Below are positions 1 through 10,801 of a stretch of 64,000 nt of DNA, in pieces (within the stretch, counting starts at the first letter, position 1; each line of letters begins with the position of its first letter). Both the position numbers and the translations under genes were made by a program. The stretch is taken from the NCBI GenBank assembly GCA_963732925.1, contig CAVTBJ010000009.1, positions 1 through 64,000 of the forward strand. Direction: 5' to 3'. The stretch is from DASZRZ01 sp963732925. Its GTDB lineage: Bacteria > Acidobacteriota > Terriglobia > Terriglobales > Acidobacteriaceae. Below the pieces are notes generated by a model, which did no database searches, was not told the origin of the DNA, and was given only the letters and a program-made list of their open reading frames with translations.

Positions 1-284
1 GCTATGGTAACCTACTGATTCATCGTATTGCTAGCATCCTGGCGACTTTAAGGCTCGGAGTCCATCTAATGAGGCAGGGCGGCTATATCAGCGAGCACGA
101 GATGAAGCTCGGTAACAAAGTCGCCGAAGTGCTGTGCGGAGGTAACGTTTCCCCTGCGACTCCGGTGAGCGAACAATATCTGCTGGACCTTGAGCGTGAG
201 GCGTTTCTATCGCTGTGCGGAGAGAAGAAGACGCAGGAACGGATCCAGTACACGTTGAAGACGGGGAAGACTCTGAGAAACTAG
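1..284 (+). CDS. C-terminus of a FadB/FadJ-like 3-hydroxyacyl-CoA dehydrogenase/enoyl-CoA hydratase (partial)
   Basis: The frame is open from base 3 to the stop at 282-284, so the gene enters from the left edge. The visible ~93 residues include LGVHLMRQGGYISEHE, the LCGG-NVSP stretch, EQYLLDLEREAFLSLCGE and the terminal KTGKTLRN. I recognise these as the C-terminal tail of the large bacterial 3-hydroxyacyl-CoA dehydrogenase/enoyl-CoA hydratase proteins. In beta-oxidation that enzyme hydrates and oxidises enoyl-CoA in the cytoplasm. The thiolase and acyl-CoA dehydrogenase just downstream on the same strand support a beta-oxidation operon. The catalytic domains lie outside the window, so the exact activity cannot be checked here. 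Confidence 0.7.
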   Translation, partial: YGNLLIHRIASILATLRLGVHLMRQGGYISEHEMKLGNKVAEVLCGGNVSPATPVSEQYLLDLEREAFLSLCGEKKTQERIQYTLKTGKTLRN

Positions 285-377
285 GAAGGATTTACCACAG
301 AGGACACGAAGGGCACAAAGGAAGCCAATGTCTCTGCGCGTGCGACTAAGTCGGCTGCTGGATAGAAGGAGGTCGAA

Positions 378-1572
<1,195 letters not shown>

Positions 1573-1583
1573 GCGCCTACAGG

Positions 1584-3386
1584 ATGGCAACGACAGCAGT
1601 CAGCGCGAAAAAAGTCCCGGGGGCAGTTTTCTCATCGAAGACCGCCGCCCGCAGGACGTCTTCACGCCCGAGGACTTCACGCGACGAGCACCGGCAGGTG
1701 GCGCAGACCGCCGAGGAATTTGCGCTCAACGAGATCGTGCCCGCCAGCGACCGCATCGAGCAGAAGGACTTTGCGCTGACGCGCGAACTGATCCGCAAGG
1801 CCAGCGAACTGGGGCTGCTCCTCGGTGGACGTGCCCGAGGCGTACGGCGGCATGGAGATGGACAAAGTCTCCTCGGCCATGTTGCCGACCGTCCTGGCCA
1901 AGCAGGGCAGCTTCTTCGGTGAGCTTTGGCGGGCACGTGGGCATCGGCACGCTGCCCATCGTGTACTTCGGCACCGAACAGCAGAAGCAGAAGTACCTGC
2001 CGAAGCTGGCGTCCGGCGAATGGGTCGGCGCCTACGCGCTCTCGGAGAGCACGCTCGGGTTCCGACGCGCTGAATTCGCGCACCAAGGCCGTGCTCTCGG
2101 CGGACGGCAAGCATTACGTCCTGAACGGCGAGAAGATGTGGATCACCAACGCCGGCTTTGCCGACGTGTTCATCATCTTCGCCAAGGTGGACGGACGAAA
2201 AGTTCACCGCGTTCATCGTGGATCGCAATTCGCCCGGGCTGTCCGTCGGGGCGGAAGAGCACAAGATGGGCATCCACGGGTCGTCCACCTGCCCCCTGAT
2301 TCTGAACGACTGCCAGGTACCGGCGGAAAATGTTCTGGGCGAAATTGGCCGGGGACACGTGATCGCCTTCAACATTCTGAACGTGGGCCGCTTCAAGCTG
2401 GGCGCGGGGTGCGTGGGCGGCGGCGCGCAATTCCCTCTCCCACGCCATCGCATATGCCAGGCAGCGCAAAGCATTCGGCAAGACCATTGCGGACTTCGGG
2501 CTGGTGCAGGCCAAGCTGGCGGACATTGCCGTGGGAGTGTTCGCCGGGGAAAGCGTGGTCTACCGCACGGTGGGCATGATGGATGCGCGCTGGCGGACAT
2601 CGACAAGAACAGCCGACGAGGCCGCCCGGCAGATTCGCCACAGGATTGAGGAGTACGCAGTGGAGTGCTCCATCGCCAAGGTGCTGGGGATCGGAGATGC
2701 TGGACCGCGTTGTCGACCACACGGTCCAGATCTTCGGCGGCTACGGATTCGTGAGAGGAGTATCCGGCGGAGCGCGCCTACCGCGATTCGCGCGTCAACC
2801 GCATCTTCGAGGGCACGAACGAAATCAACCGGCTGATCATCACAGGATGGCTGCTCAAGCGCGCGATGTCCGGCCAATTGCCGCTGATGCCCGCCATTCA
2901 GAGGGTGATGGATGACGTACTTGCCGGGCCGGGCTCTGGGAGAAACTGCGGAGGGCCCACTGGCGGCCGAGCGGCCATCCTGAGCAATGCCAAAAAAGTA
3001 GCGCTGTTCACGGCAGGCGCGGCCTCGCAGAAATATGTGCAGGCTCTGGTCGACCAGCAGGAGATCATGGGCGCGCTGGCGGACATGATCATCGAGGTGT
3101 TCGTGATGGAGTCTTCCATCCTGCGGGCACGAAAAATTGCCGCGCCTTTCCGGAGAAACCGTCGCAGCCATGGCCATTGCCATGGCGCAGGCTCTACGTG
3201 GCGGAGGCCATGCCGCGAGTAGACGTTTCCGCCAGAAAGGTGATCGCCGCGGTAGCGGAAGGCGACATGCTGCGCATGCAAATGGCAATTCTGCGCCGCC
3301 TGCTGAAGCACGACCCCTTCCATACCATCGCGCTCAAGCAGCAGATCGCCGCACGGGTGATGGAGGCGGGGAAATACGTCATCTAG
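1584..3386 (+). CDS. acyl-CoA dehydrogenase (long form with C-terminal extension), frameshifted
   Basis: FAD-dependent acyl-CoA dehydrogenase, first step of beta-oxidation. The conserved order is clear across frames: EEFALNEIVPASDRIEQ, GHVGIGTLPIVYFGTEQQK, YALSES, LNGEKMWITNAGFADVFI, FGGYGFVEEYP, RDSRVNRIFEGTNEINRLII. The last block contains the usual catalytic Glu region, and the ~600 aa length with an extra C-terminal domain resembles VLCAD/ACAD9-type enzymes. At least ten single-base slips break the frame, for example near 1622, 1681, 1821, 1914, 2054, 2194, 2422, 2587, 2612, 2692 and 2753. Start is the ATG at 1584, 11 bases after the thiolase stop, consistent with one operon. The stop is TAG at 3384-3386. 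Substrate chain length is not visible from sequence. Confidence 0.8.
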
Positions 3387-3415
3387 CAGGGCTGTGGGGA
3401 ACTGGGCTAAGCGGG

Positions 3416-3739
3416 TTACGCAGCTGCCTGCCCGCAATACACGCACGGGCTCGAAGAGTGGCCCGCGGGGTCGGTGCACAGACAGGACTCGGAAACTTCA
3501 TAGTGAGATCCCGTAGCGTCGCTTAACACGATAAGCAAACCCGCGATCATCGTAGGGATAATGGACTGCACGATAAGAGGATGCTTCAGGCATCCTTCCA
3601 GCTTGCGGCAGAGGTCGCAATGCTGCTGGGCGACATGAACTTCCTGGCCAACCTGGAATTTGCATGATGGCATAAGAACCTCGCGAATGAACTGTCCCTG
3701 TAGAGATACCTTCGGCTTCCCCGGACCTCTGCCAGGCAT
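3416..3739 (-). CDS. possible small hypothetical protein, probably frameshifted
   Basis: This fills most of the 3387-3751 gap, which has no other convincing gene. One frame encodes SCKFQVGQEVHVAQQHCDLC, then a stretch ending LSDATGSHYEVSES. The neighbouring frame over 3498-3600 reads VHYPYDDRGFAYRVK, which joins sensibly to LSDATGSHYEV. This suggests a small protein split by slips like the rest of the region. No family is recognised. It could equally be non-coding, and the start is not certain (the MPSCKF Met near 3666 is likeliest). Confidence 0.25.
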   Translation of the reverse strand: MPGRGPGKPKVSLQGQFIREVLMPSCKFQVGQEVHVAQQHCDLCRKLEGCLKHPLIVQSIIPTMIAGLLIVLSDATGSHYEVSESCLCTDPAGHSSSPCVYCGQAAA

Positions 3740-3751
3740 TCGCCGCCCGGT

Positions 3752-4042
3752 TCACGCGTTCCTGTTGTTGTCGAGTTCCTGCATAACGCCACGCATCAGT
3801 TCTTTGGCGTCTTCGAGCTGTTTCATGATGAGCTGGATGTCCATGACGGGCTTGCCGGGCCAGCGCTGGCTCTGGCAATAGACGCCGTGCTGTCCCACCA
3901 GGGCCATGGCGTCCGTCACCAGGTCCATGGTGACGGCGATGCGCCCGCGGGCCGTGCCCATCATGAATTCGTACTTCTCCAACTCTTCCTTTTTTTCTTC
4001 ATAAACCGACATACGTCGATTGTAAGCCTTGGGGCTGATCAT
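3752..4042 (-). CDS. hypothetical small helical protein
   Basis: An intact 96-residue frame, charged and helical (SVYEEKKEELEKYEFMMGTA, then IQLIMKQLEDAKELMRGVMQ). It has no signal peptide or membrane segment, so it is probably cytoplasmic. I chose the ATG at 4040-4042 because a ggaag SD lies ~9 bases upstream; an internal ATG at 4012 (MSVYEEKK) lacks an SD. It diverges from the DUF2911 gene across only 35 bases, which contain a perfect palindrome. No family recognised. Confidence 0.6.
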   Translation of the reverse strand: MISPKAYNRRMSVYEEKKEELEKYEFMMGTARGRIAVTMDLVTDAMALVGQHGVYCQSQRWPGKPVMDIQLIMKQLEDAKELMRGVMQELDNNRNA

Positions 4043-4052
4043 AATAGAGCTT

Positions 4053-4070
4053 CCAATCAACGTTGATTGG
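4053..4070. promoter_or_regulatory. 18-bp perfect palindrome between divergent genes (candidate operator)
   Basis: CCAATCAACGTTGATTGG is its own reverse complement over all 18 bases. It lies between the start codons of the minus-strand small gene (4042) and the plus-strand DUF2911 gene (4078), and its arms run into both Shine-Dalgarno segments. A dimeric regulator site is the obvious reading; an RNA hairpin controlling translation is the alternative. Confidence 0.45.
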
Positions 4071-4077
4071 AGGAATC

Positions 4078-4641
4078 ATGAGAATGAGCCGTACCGTAGC
4101 GTTGCTTGCACTTACCTGTCTTTGCTCACGTGGGCGCAACCCCGCGCCCGGGCCCAGGGAGGCCGGATCAGCCCTCACGAACGAGTGAACTTCGCGTTCG
4201 CCAATGGTAAGAAGATTACGATTGACTATGGCCGGCCCAAGCGGGAAGACCCGAGACTCGGGGCAGATCCGAAGATCTACGGCGGACTGGTTCCGTGGGA
4301 CCAGCCCTGGCGTACCGGCGCGGATGAAGCCACGACGCTCATGACCGAATCCGACCTTACAATCGGCGGAACCAGCGTCCCCGCGGGCACCTATACCCTC
4401 TACACCATCCCGCGGGAAGCGGCGACTGGACGCTGATCATCAGCAGCGCCACCGGACAATGGGGCATTCCCTATCCGGGAGCAAGCAAGGATTTCGCCCG
4501 CATTAACAAGCTCGCCACCACCAGCTCAGCAGCCCGGTTGATCAATTGACCATCGCCCTGGACAAGACCGGACCCAAGTCGGCAACGCTGAAAATTTCCT
4601 GGGAAAACACCGAGGCTTCGATTCCGATGCAGCAGAAGTAG
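4078..4641 (+). CDS. DUF2911 family protein, frameshifted
   Basis: A short hydrophobic N-terminus (RTVALLALTCL) looks like a signal peptide. It is followed by ISPHERVNFAFANGKKITID, YGRPKRE, then ESDLTIGGTSVPAGTYTLYT and GDWTLIIS, the characteristic DUF2911 layout. The end reads LTIALDKTGPKSATLKISWE, stop at 4639-4641. Slips occur in the signal-peptide region (~4120), near 4422 (one base missing) and near 4522, so the full protein needs three corrections. Start is the ATG at 4078 behind a strong ggagg. DUF2911 proteins are common in Acidobacteriota and Bacteroidota and are of unknown function; export is inferred from the N-terminus. Confidence 0.65.
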
Positions 4642-4713
4642 CGGCCCTACAATGACCGCTTTCGGCGGAACCGGGGCGGACGAGGGAGTCCGCCCCCGCA
4701 ATTCCAATCGTGC

Positions 4714-6222
4714 TTATTCCGCCGCTGAAACGGCCGCTGGCTTCCAGCGAAGCACCGGCTTGCGCGCGGCCATAACTTCGTCCAGGCGCGAAATTCGCGT
4801 GGTGTGGGGCGCGTTCAGGATCAGGTCGGGATTCTGTTCCGCTTCTTCGGCAATCGAGCGCATGGCGTCCACGAACTGATCGAGTTCTTCCAGGGACTCG
4901 CTCTCCGTAGGCTCAATCATCAACGCTCCCGGCACAATCAGCGGAAAGGAAACCGTGTAGGGATGGAAGCCATAGTCAATCAGCCGCTTGGCGATGTCAC
5001 CGGTCCTGATGCCATGACGCGTCTGGCGGCGATCGCTGAAGACCACCTCGTGCATGGTTGGCGTGCCATAGGGCAGATCGTAGGCGCTTTCCAGCTTTTT
5101 GCGCAGGTAGTTGGCGTTGAGGACGGCGTCTTCCGTGGTGGCCACCAGTCCATCGCTGCCGTTGGCCATAATGTAAGCCAGGGCGCGTACGTGCATTCCG
5201 AAGTTGCCATAGAAGGCGCGCACTCGGCCGATGGCCTGCGGCCGGTCGTAATCGAATCCCAGCGTGCCGTCTGGTTTTGTGCTGATGACCGGGATAGGCA
5301 GGTACGGTTCCAGAGTGTTTCTTGCACAGCACCGGCCCTGAGCCCGGTCCTCCACCACCGTGGGGAGTGGAAAAAGTTTTGTGCAAGTTCAGGTGCATCA
5401 CGTCCACGCCAAAGTCCCCGGGACGAACCTTCCCGACCAGGGCATTCATGTTGGCGCCGTCCATGTAGAGCTGGCCGCCCTTGGCGTGCAGGATGTCGGC
5501 GATTTTGTGGATCTCCTGCTCGAACACGCCAAGGGTATTGGGATTGGTGAGCATCAGCGCCGCCACGTCCTCGTTCATCTGCGCTTGCAGAGCAGCCACG
5601 TCCACCATACCGGCGGAGTTTGATTTCAGGTTCTCGACTGCATAGCCGCAGATAGCGGCGGTAGCCGGGTTGGTGCCGTGGGCGGAGTCGGGAATCAAAA
5701 CCTTCTTGCGCGGATTTCCCTGCGACTTCCAGATAGCGCGCGCACCATCAGGATGCCGGTCATCTCTCCATGGGCGCCGGCGGCGGGCTGAAGGGTGACG
5801 GCGTGCATGCCGCAAATTTCCGTCAGGTATTCGCTCAGCAACTGCTGAATCCGCAAAGCGCCTTGCGCAATACGCTCCGGCTGGTAAGGATGGGCTCCCG
5901 CCAGCCCTTCCAGCCGCGCTACCGCCTCGTTGATGCGCGGGTTGTACTTCATGGTGCAAGAGCCCAGAGGATAGAGGCCGGTATCTACGCCGTAATTCCA
6001 AGTAGAGATGCGGGTGAAGTGGCGGATGATTTCAATCTCGCTCACTTCCGGCATGTTACCCAGGTCGCGGCGCTGCAGATCGCCGAGTAGGCCGGAGCTG
6101 TCCGCCACGGGAACATCCAGGTCCGGCAGCTTGTACGCTTTCTTGCCGGGCGAGGACTTCTCGAAGATCAAACCTTCGTTCTGATTGACGTGCGGAGTGG
6201 CCTTGCGGATTTTCGAGTTCAT
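4714..6222 (-). CDS. gcvPB: glycine dehydrogenase (decarboxylating) subunit 2, frameshifted
   Basis: C-terminal half of the split P-protein, a PLP enzyme that decarboxylates glycine and passes the aminomethyl group to lipoylated GcvH. Visible landmarks are the N-terminus MNSKIRKATPHVNQNEGLIF, YPLGSCTMKYNP, HGTNPATAAICGY and the PLP-lysine block MNLHKTFSTPHGGGGPGSGP. The frame breaks near 5725 and near 5340; otherwise it is complete (~500 aa). The ATG (6220-6222) overlaps the gcvPA stop, so the two subunits are translationally coupled. Last gene of the minus-strand gcvT-gcvH-gcvPA-gcvPB operon. Confidence 0.88.
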
Positions 6223-7570
6223 CGCGTCACCGCCTTGGCCTGGGCCACCGCGTGCGCGGCGGTTTCGATGTCCTGGCGGCGAACCATTTCCGTGCAGCAC
6301 CACAGCGAAGCATTGCCCAGCTCGGGATAGAACTTGTTGAGCGGCAGGCCACCGACGATTTTCTGTTCCAGCAGGCGGGCGTTGGTCTCGCGCGGATCGG
6401 ACTCACTCTGCACCACGAATTCGTTGAAGCGCGGAGCACCGGAAAAGAGAATTTTGGAATCGCGCCCGAACTCCTTGACCGCATGCGCGGTTTTGGCGAG
6501 ATTTTGCTCCGCCAGCTCGCGCAGGCCTTCGCGTCCGTAGACTGACATGAAAATGGTGACCATCAGCGCGATCAGCGCCTGGTTGGTGCAGATATTGGAG
6601 GTCGCTTTTTCACGCCGGATGTGCTGCTCGCGGGTGGAAAGCGTCAGCACAAAGCCACGGCGTCCCTGCTTGTCCACGGTCTGTCCTACCAGCCGCCCGG
6701 GCATCTGGCGGACGATTCTTTTCGCGGGTGGCGATCACGCCGGCATAGGGCCCGCCAAAACCCAGAGGCACACCGAAGGACTGCGCTTCCATGGCAATGA
6801 TGTCCGCCTCCACGGGAGGACGCACGATACCCAGGGACAGCGCCTCGGAAACGGCGACCACCAGCAGCGCGCCCTTGCGGTGGGCGAGATCGGCGACAGC
6901 GGCCACATCTTCGAGCGTCCCGAAGAAATTGGGAGATTGCATGAGCACGCAGGCCGTTTCGTCGTCCACGGCCTTTTCCAATTCGTCAAAGTTGACCCGT
7001 CCGTCATCGCCGAAACCTACCAGCGTCTGCGGCATATCCTGATGCTGCACGTAGGTGTGCAGAACTTCGCGATATTCCGGGTGGACGCTGCGCGCGACCA
7101 CGATTCCGTGGCGGCCGGTGAGGCGGCCGGCCATCATCACGGCCTCGGTGGCGGCGGTGGAGCCGTCGTACATGGAAGCATTGGCCACCTCCATGCCGGT
7201 CAGCTCGCAGATCATGCTCTGGAATTCAAAAATCGACTGCAGCGTGCCCTGCGCGATCTCCGCCTGATAAGGGGTATACGCGGTGAAGAAACTCACCGCG
7301 CGAGATGAGCGAATCGATCACCACCGGCCGGTAGTGATAATAGGCCCCGGCGCCCAGGAACATGGCATATTCGCCGGCGGCTGCATCTTCCACGGCCCGC
7401 TGGCGGAACCAGCTGAGAATGTCAGCCTCCGCCCGCGAGGAGGGAATCTCCAGATGGCGGTTCAGGCGGTATTCGGCCGGGATCGGATCAAATAACTGGT
7501 CGACCGAGCGCAGACCGATTTCGCGCAGCATACGCTGGCGGTCCGAGGGAGACTTGGGAAGATAACGCAT
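6219..7570 (-). CDS. gcvPA: glycine dehydrogenase (decarboxylating) subunit 1, frameshifted
   Basis: N-terminal half of the split glycine decarboxylase, pairing with GcvPB. It starts MRYLPKSPSDRQRMLREIGL and contains FLGAGAYYHYRPVVIDSL, FFTAYTPYQAEIAQGTLQ, FEFQSMICELTGMEVANASM and YDGSTAATEA, all typical of subunit 1. The frame slips near 7290-7300 and near 6705-6720, with the ends in register, so ~450 aa is restored by two corrections. The stop (6219-6221) overlaps the gcvPB start. The 111-base gap to gcvH contains short direct repeats built on caatgactca. Confidence 0.88.
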
Positions 7571-7681
7571 CTTGAAATTGGGTACTTGGGTGATTGTGTC
7601 ATTGATCCATTGAGCGATTTGAGTACGGAGCAGGCTTTCCTGAATGACTCAACCACCGAATGACCCAATGACTCACTGATC

Positions 7682-8065
7682 TTAGCTTTCCTCGGCAACG
7701 TACTTCTGGTAATCCTCCGCCGAGAGCAGGTTGTTCAACTCTTTCGGATCGCTGAGCTGGACTTTTACCATCCAGGCGTCGTGCGGACTCTTATTGACTT
7801 GCTCGGGCTGGCTGGCGAGCGAATCATTCACTTCCGAGATCGTACCGGAAGCGGGCGCGAACAGATCGGAGACGGCCTTGACCGACTCTACGGTGCCGAA
7901 GCTCTTTCCCGTGGTGACTGTGGTTCCCGGCTTGGGCAATTCCACGAACACGATATCACCCAGGGAATTCTGGGCGTGATCGGTAATCCCGACCGTGGCG
8001 GCATTGCCATCCGCCTTAATCCATTCATGTTCTTTTGTATACCTGCGATCAGCGGGATAAGGCAT
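7682..8065 (-). CDS. gcvH: glycine cleavage system H protein
   Basis: Intact 127-residue lipoyl carrier protein that shuttles the aminomethyl intermediate between P, T and L proteins. It starts MPYPADRRYTKEHEWIKADG, and the lipoyl-lysine lies in the conserved GTVESVKAVSDL block. Length matches the family. The ATG at 8065 is 16 bases beyond the gcvT stop, consistent with co-transcription. No lipoate-attachment or L-protein gene is present in the window. Confidence 0.95.
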   Translation of the reverse strand: MPYPADRRYTKEHEWIKADGNAATVGITDHAQNSLGDIVFVELPKPGTTVTTGKSFGTVESVKAVSDLFAPASGTISEVNDSLASQPEQVNKSPHDAWMVKVQLSDPKELNNLLSAEDYQKYVAEES

Positions 8066-8081
8066 GTTCTCGTTCTCCAGT

Positions 8082-9233
8082 TTACGCCGCTCGTTTCGGG
8101 CGCTTGTAAAACGGCGTGGGGACCACCTGCGCTTGCACGCGGTTGCTGCGAACCTCGACGGCCACTACGGTGCCCAGCGCAGCGTAGGACAGCGGCACAA
8201 ACGCGGTGGCAATATTCTTCTTCAGGAAGGGCGCGGGCGAGCCGCTGGCGACCTGTCCTATCTCTTCCTCGGACGCCGGATCCAGGATGCGATAGCCGTC
8301 ACGGGCAATGCCGCGCCCGATCATCTCCAGTCCAACCAGAGTGCGGCGGATTCCCTGCTCCTGCTGGTGAAGGAGCGCATCCCGTCCGACAAATTCGCCT
8401 TTATCTAACTTGCAAAAGCGGTCGAGTCCCGCTTCCCAGACGGTGATGCAGTCGGAAATTTCGTGTCCGTAGAGCGGCAGGCGTCCTTCCAGGCGGAGCG
8501 TGTTGCGCGCGCCCAGGCCGCAGGGCAGGATACCGAATTCCCTTCCCGCTTCGAGAACCTCGTTCCAAACACGGGTGCTGGTTGCTTCCTCGGCAGGAAC
8601 ATAGATTTCGAAGCCGTCTTCAGCAGTGTAGCCGGTGCGGGCGACGAGAGTATTCGGCAGTCCGCAGACGGCCGCGCGGGTGAACCAATAGAACTTCACC
8701 TGGGAAAGATCAGCGCCGGTCAGCTTCTGCAAGGTGGCCGCGGCCCTGGGACCCTGGATTGCGATCTGGGTAAAATCATCACTCAGGTTTTCCGCCCTGC
8801 AGTCGAAGGCCCCGGTATTGTCGTGCACCCAGCTGAAATCCTTTTCCCGTGTGCCTGCATTAATCACCAACAGGAACTCGCTTTCCGCAAAACGGTGCAC
8901 GATCACGTCGTCCACAAAGGTCCCCTGGGGATACAGCATGGCCGAGTACTGGCACTGTCCGATGGCCAGCCGGGAGACATCGTTCATGGTGATGTGCTGA
9001 ACGGCAGCGAGCGCCTGCGGACCGGAGATGCGGATGTCTCCCATATGGCTGACGTCGAACATGCCCACGCCGGTGCGTACGGCCATGTGCTCGGCGATGA
9101 GCCCGGCGGGATATTCGACGGGCATGTCCCAGCCGTTGAAGTCCACCATGCGCGCGCCCATCCTACGATGGACGGCGTTCAGCGGGGTCTTGCGGAATCG
9201 TGGCCTCCGTGGCGGGCGGCAATGCTTCCTCAA
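8082..9233 (-). CDS. gcvT: glycine cleavage system T protein (aminomethyltransferase)
   Basis: Transfers the one-carbon unit from GcvH to tetrahydrofolate, releasing ammonia. The frame is intact: RKTPLNAVHRRMGARMVDFN, YPAGLIAEHMAVRTGVGMFD, SHMGDIRISGP, QGPRAA, ARTGYTAEDGFEIY, CGLGARNTLRLEGRLPLYGH. The farthest upstream start is a TTG at 9233, which gives ~25 extra basic residues. The true start is probably close to RKTPLNAV but no ATG sits there, and a slip at the 5' end would fit this region. First gene of the gcv operon. No glycine riboswitch is recognisable upstream. Confidence 0.9.
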   Translation of the reverse strand: MRKHCRPPRRPRFRKTPLNAVHRRMGARMVDFNGWDMPVEYPAGLIAEHMAVRTGVGMFDVSHMGDIRISGPQALAAVQHITMNDVSRLAIGQCQYSAMLYPQGTFVDDVIVHRFAESEFLLVINAGTREKDFSWVHDNTGAFDCRAENLSDDFTQIAIQGPRAAATLQKLTGADLSQVKFYWFTRAAVCGLPNTLVARTGYTAEDGFEIYVPAEEATSTRVWNEVLEAGREFGILPCGLGARNTLRLEGRLPLYGHEISDCITVWEAGLDRFCKLDKGEFVGRDALLHQQEQGIRRTLVGLEMIGRGIARDGYRILDPASEEEIGQVASGSPAPFLKKNIATAFVPLSYAALGTVVAVEVRSNRVQAQVVPTPFYKRPKRAA

Positions 9234-9494
9234 CGAACTCTGTGGGAATGGAAACAGGTGGTCAACCCGCTACGGTACCATGCGCCTTTTCGCTGGTCAA
9301 TTTAGCGCAAAACAGGCCGCCAACCTGCTGCTTGCGCTCCAGCAGAGCAGGCTGCCGGGCGCGGCATGCGGCCCCAGGCGGCATGAGGCGGTGCACCAGA
9401 GATACTTCTCCTGCCGCTGGATTCGGGGTACATTGCGGACAAGTTTGGGCAGGCTTGCCAGTCCGCAGGCCACGGCTTTTTGGGGAGAACGGCA

Positions 9495-9662
9495 ATGGCG
9501 GAGAGATACCGATGCGGCGTTTGCGAGCAGGAAGAAGAGCAATGCTCCTGCGAGCGCTACTGCGCAATGTGCCACGGGTTTTATGACGTGCGATTGTGTT
9601 CCGACGGCCAATATTACTGCCAGGACTGCCGGGAGGCCTGCGACCTGCAAGCCCAGTTTTGA
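9495..9662 (+). CDS. small cysteine-rich zinc-ribbon-like protein
   Basis: A 55-residue intact frame starting MAERYRCGVC and ending DLQAQF, with eleven cysteines arranged in CxxC/CxC pairs (CGVC, CSC, CAMC, CQDC). Such spacing predicts zinc binding, perhaps two knuckles. The ATG at 9495 follows ggggagaacggca. It lies between the divergent gcv operon and the convergent transglutaminase operon, so it has its own transcription unit. Family not recognised. Cysteine pairing makes a chance ORF unlikely. Confidence 0.6.
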   Translation: MAERYRCGVCEQEEEQCSCERYCAMCHGFYDVRLCSDGQYYCQDCREACDLQAQF

Positions 9663-9739
9663 AGTCCGCGTTGCGCATCTTAGTAGCCGCAGGCCAGCGC
9701 AATGCGGGCCCGATCCTAGACTCCGGTTGCCGCCCTCAG

Positions 9740-9751
9740 CGGCTGAAGCCG
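9740..9751. repeat. short intergenic palindrome (REP-like)
   Basis: cggctgaagccg, preceded by ctcag, is a small hairpin-forming palindrome in the gap between the zinc-ribbon gene and the transglutaminase gene. The same core with one base changed occurs at 39691-39704 and 41460-41473. Confidence 0.5.
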
Positions 9752-9837
9752 AATCGCCCCAGGCACCTAGTGCGCGGTCGCAGCCACGCCGCTGCCAAGG
9801 CCACAGCGTTCCCTCCGGATTGCCCCTCTAAGCGGAA

Positions 9838-10801
9838 TCACTGCTGTTGTGCGGGTTGATGCGCGCGCTCGTCCGGCAGCGGGGCATCGGCCGGCCCTGC
9901 TGTTTCAACGAGCTGCTCGTTTCCATAATCATCCAGCGCGGGACGGGCCAGAACATCTACCGAGAGGCGCTGGCCCGCGTGACCGTTGTAGACACCTCGC
10001 ACGGGCGCCACGTCGCCGTAGTCCCGACCGTAGGCAACCCGCACGTGCCGCATGCCCACGGAGTTCCCAGCGTGGGATCCAGCGGCATCCAGCCCGCGCC
10101 GGGAATGTAGACCTCCGCCCAGGCATGCGTAGCCTGACCTCCAATCACCTGCTCCTGGCTGGTGCGAGCCCCGTTCCCGTTGGGGACCAGGTAGCCCGAA
10201 ACATAGCGCGCGGGCAGCCCGCGGGCGCGCACAACCCCCAGCAAGAGATGAGCAAAATCCTGGCAGACGCCTGCGCCCATCGGCGAGCGAATCGGCAATG
10301 GAGGAATGCACGTGCGTCGCGCCCTTCACATAGCGAAAGCGCTCGTGAATCAGGTCGGAAGCGGCGCGCGCGAAGCCTTGCACCGTGGCGTCGCCGCAGT
10401 CTTCGGCGGCCTCGGAAAGGTCCGCGAGCTGCGAAAGATGAGGAACGTAGGTAGTGGGGGCGACGAAATCGTAATAATCCTCGTAAATCTCTTCGCGCTG
10501 CGCGTCCAGTTCCGCCAGCGTCATGGAACTCTCGATGGGCGGGACATCGTGGGCCAGGACCACGGATTCCGCCTGGATCCTCAACTGGCTGTGATTGGGC
10601 AGGATGTTGAACTGGTGCACCCAATTGCCAAAGGCGTCGTGATAGGCCGTGCTGCGCGACGATCGGCGATGTCGTGAGGCGGAAGGAGAGGCAGCTCTGC
10701 GTCTCGTCATGCATGGGACGCAGGCGGACCTCGTTGTAGCTCTCCGACACCGGCCCGTCATAGTGAAACTCCGTGACATGCACTACCTGGTACCGATTCA
10801 T
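9838..10801 (-). CDS. transglutaminase-like cysteine protease domain protein, frameshifted
   Basis: N-terminus MNRYQVVHVTEFHYDGPVSE and the RLRPMHDETQSCLSFRL stretch match the N-terminal region of bacterial transglutaminase-like proteins. The catalytic Cys lies in GAGVCQDFAHLLLGVVRARG, and the His/Asp lie in ATHAWAEVYIPGAGWMPLDP. The frame shifts near 10660, 10295 and 10080; correction gives ~320 aa. The ATG (10799-10801) overlaps the alpha-E stop. Third gene of the ATP-grasp / alpha-E / transglutaminase set, which recurs in many bacteria and is proposed in comparative genomics to act in peptide synthesis or peptide-tag processing. Substrate unknown. Confidence 0.8.

Noticed and set aside
4804..5550. 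248-codon plus-strand frame antisense to gcvPB
   Set aside because: Lies wholly opposite a recognised gene with conserved PLP motifs; composition reflects the GC-rich complement.
7590..7680. short direct repeats built on caatgactca, as a CRISPR or att site
   Set aside because: Units are under 12 bases, irregularly spaced and without spacers of constant length or cas genes.
9234..9494. possible glycine riboswitch upstream of gcvT
   Set aside because: The minus-strand leader lacks the tandem conserved cores of glycine aptamers that I would recognise.
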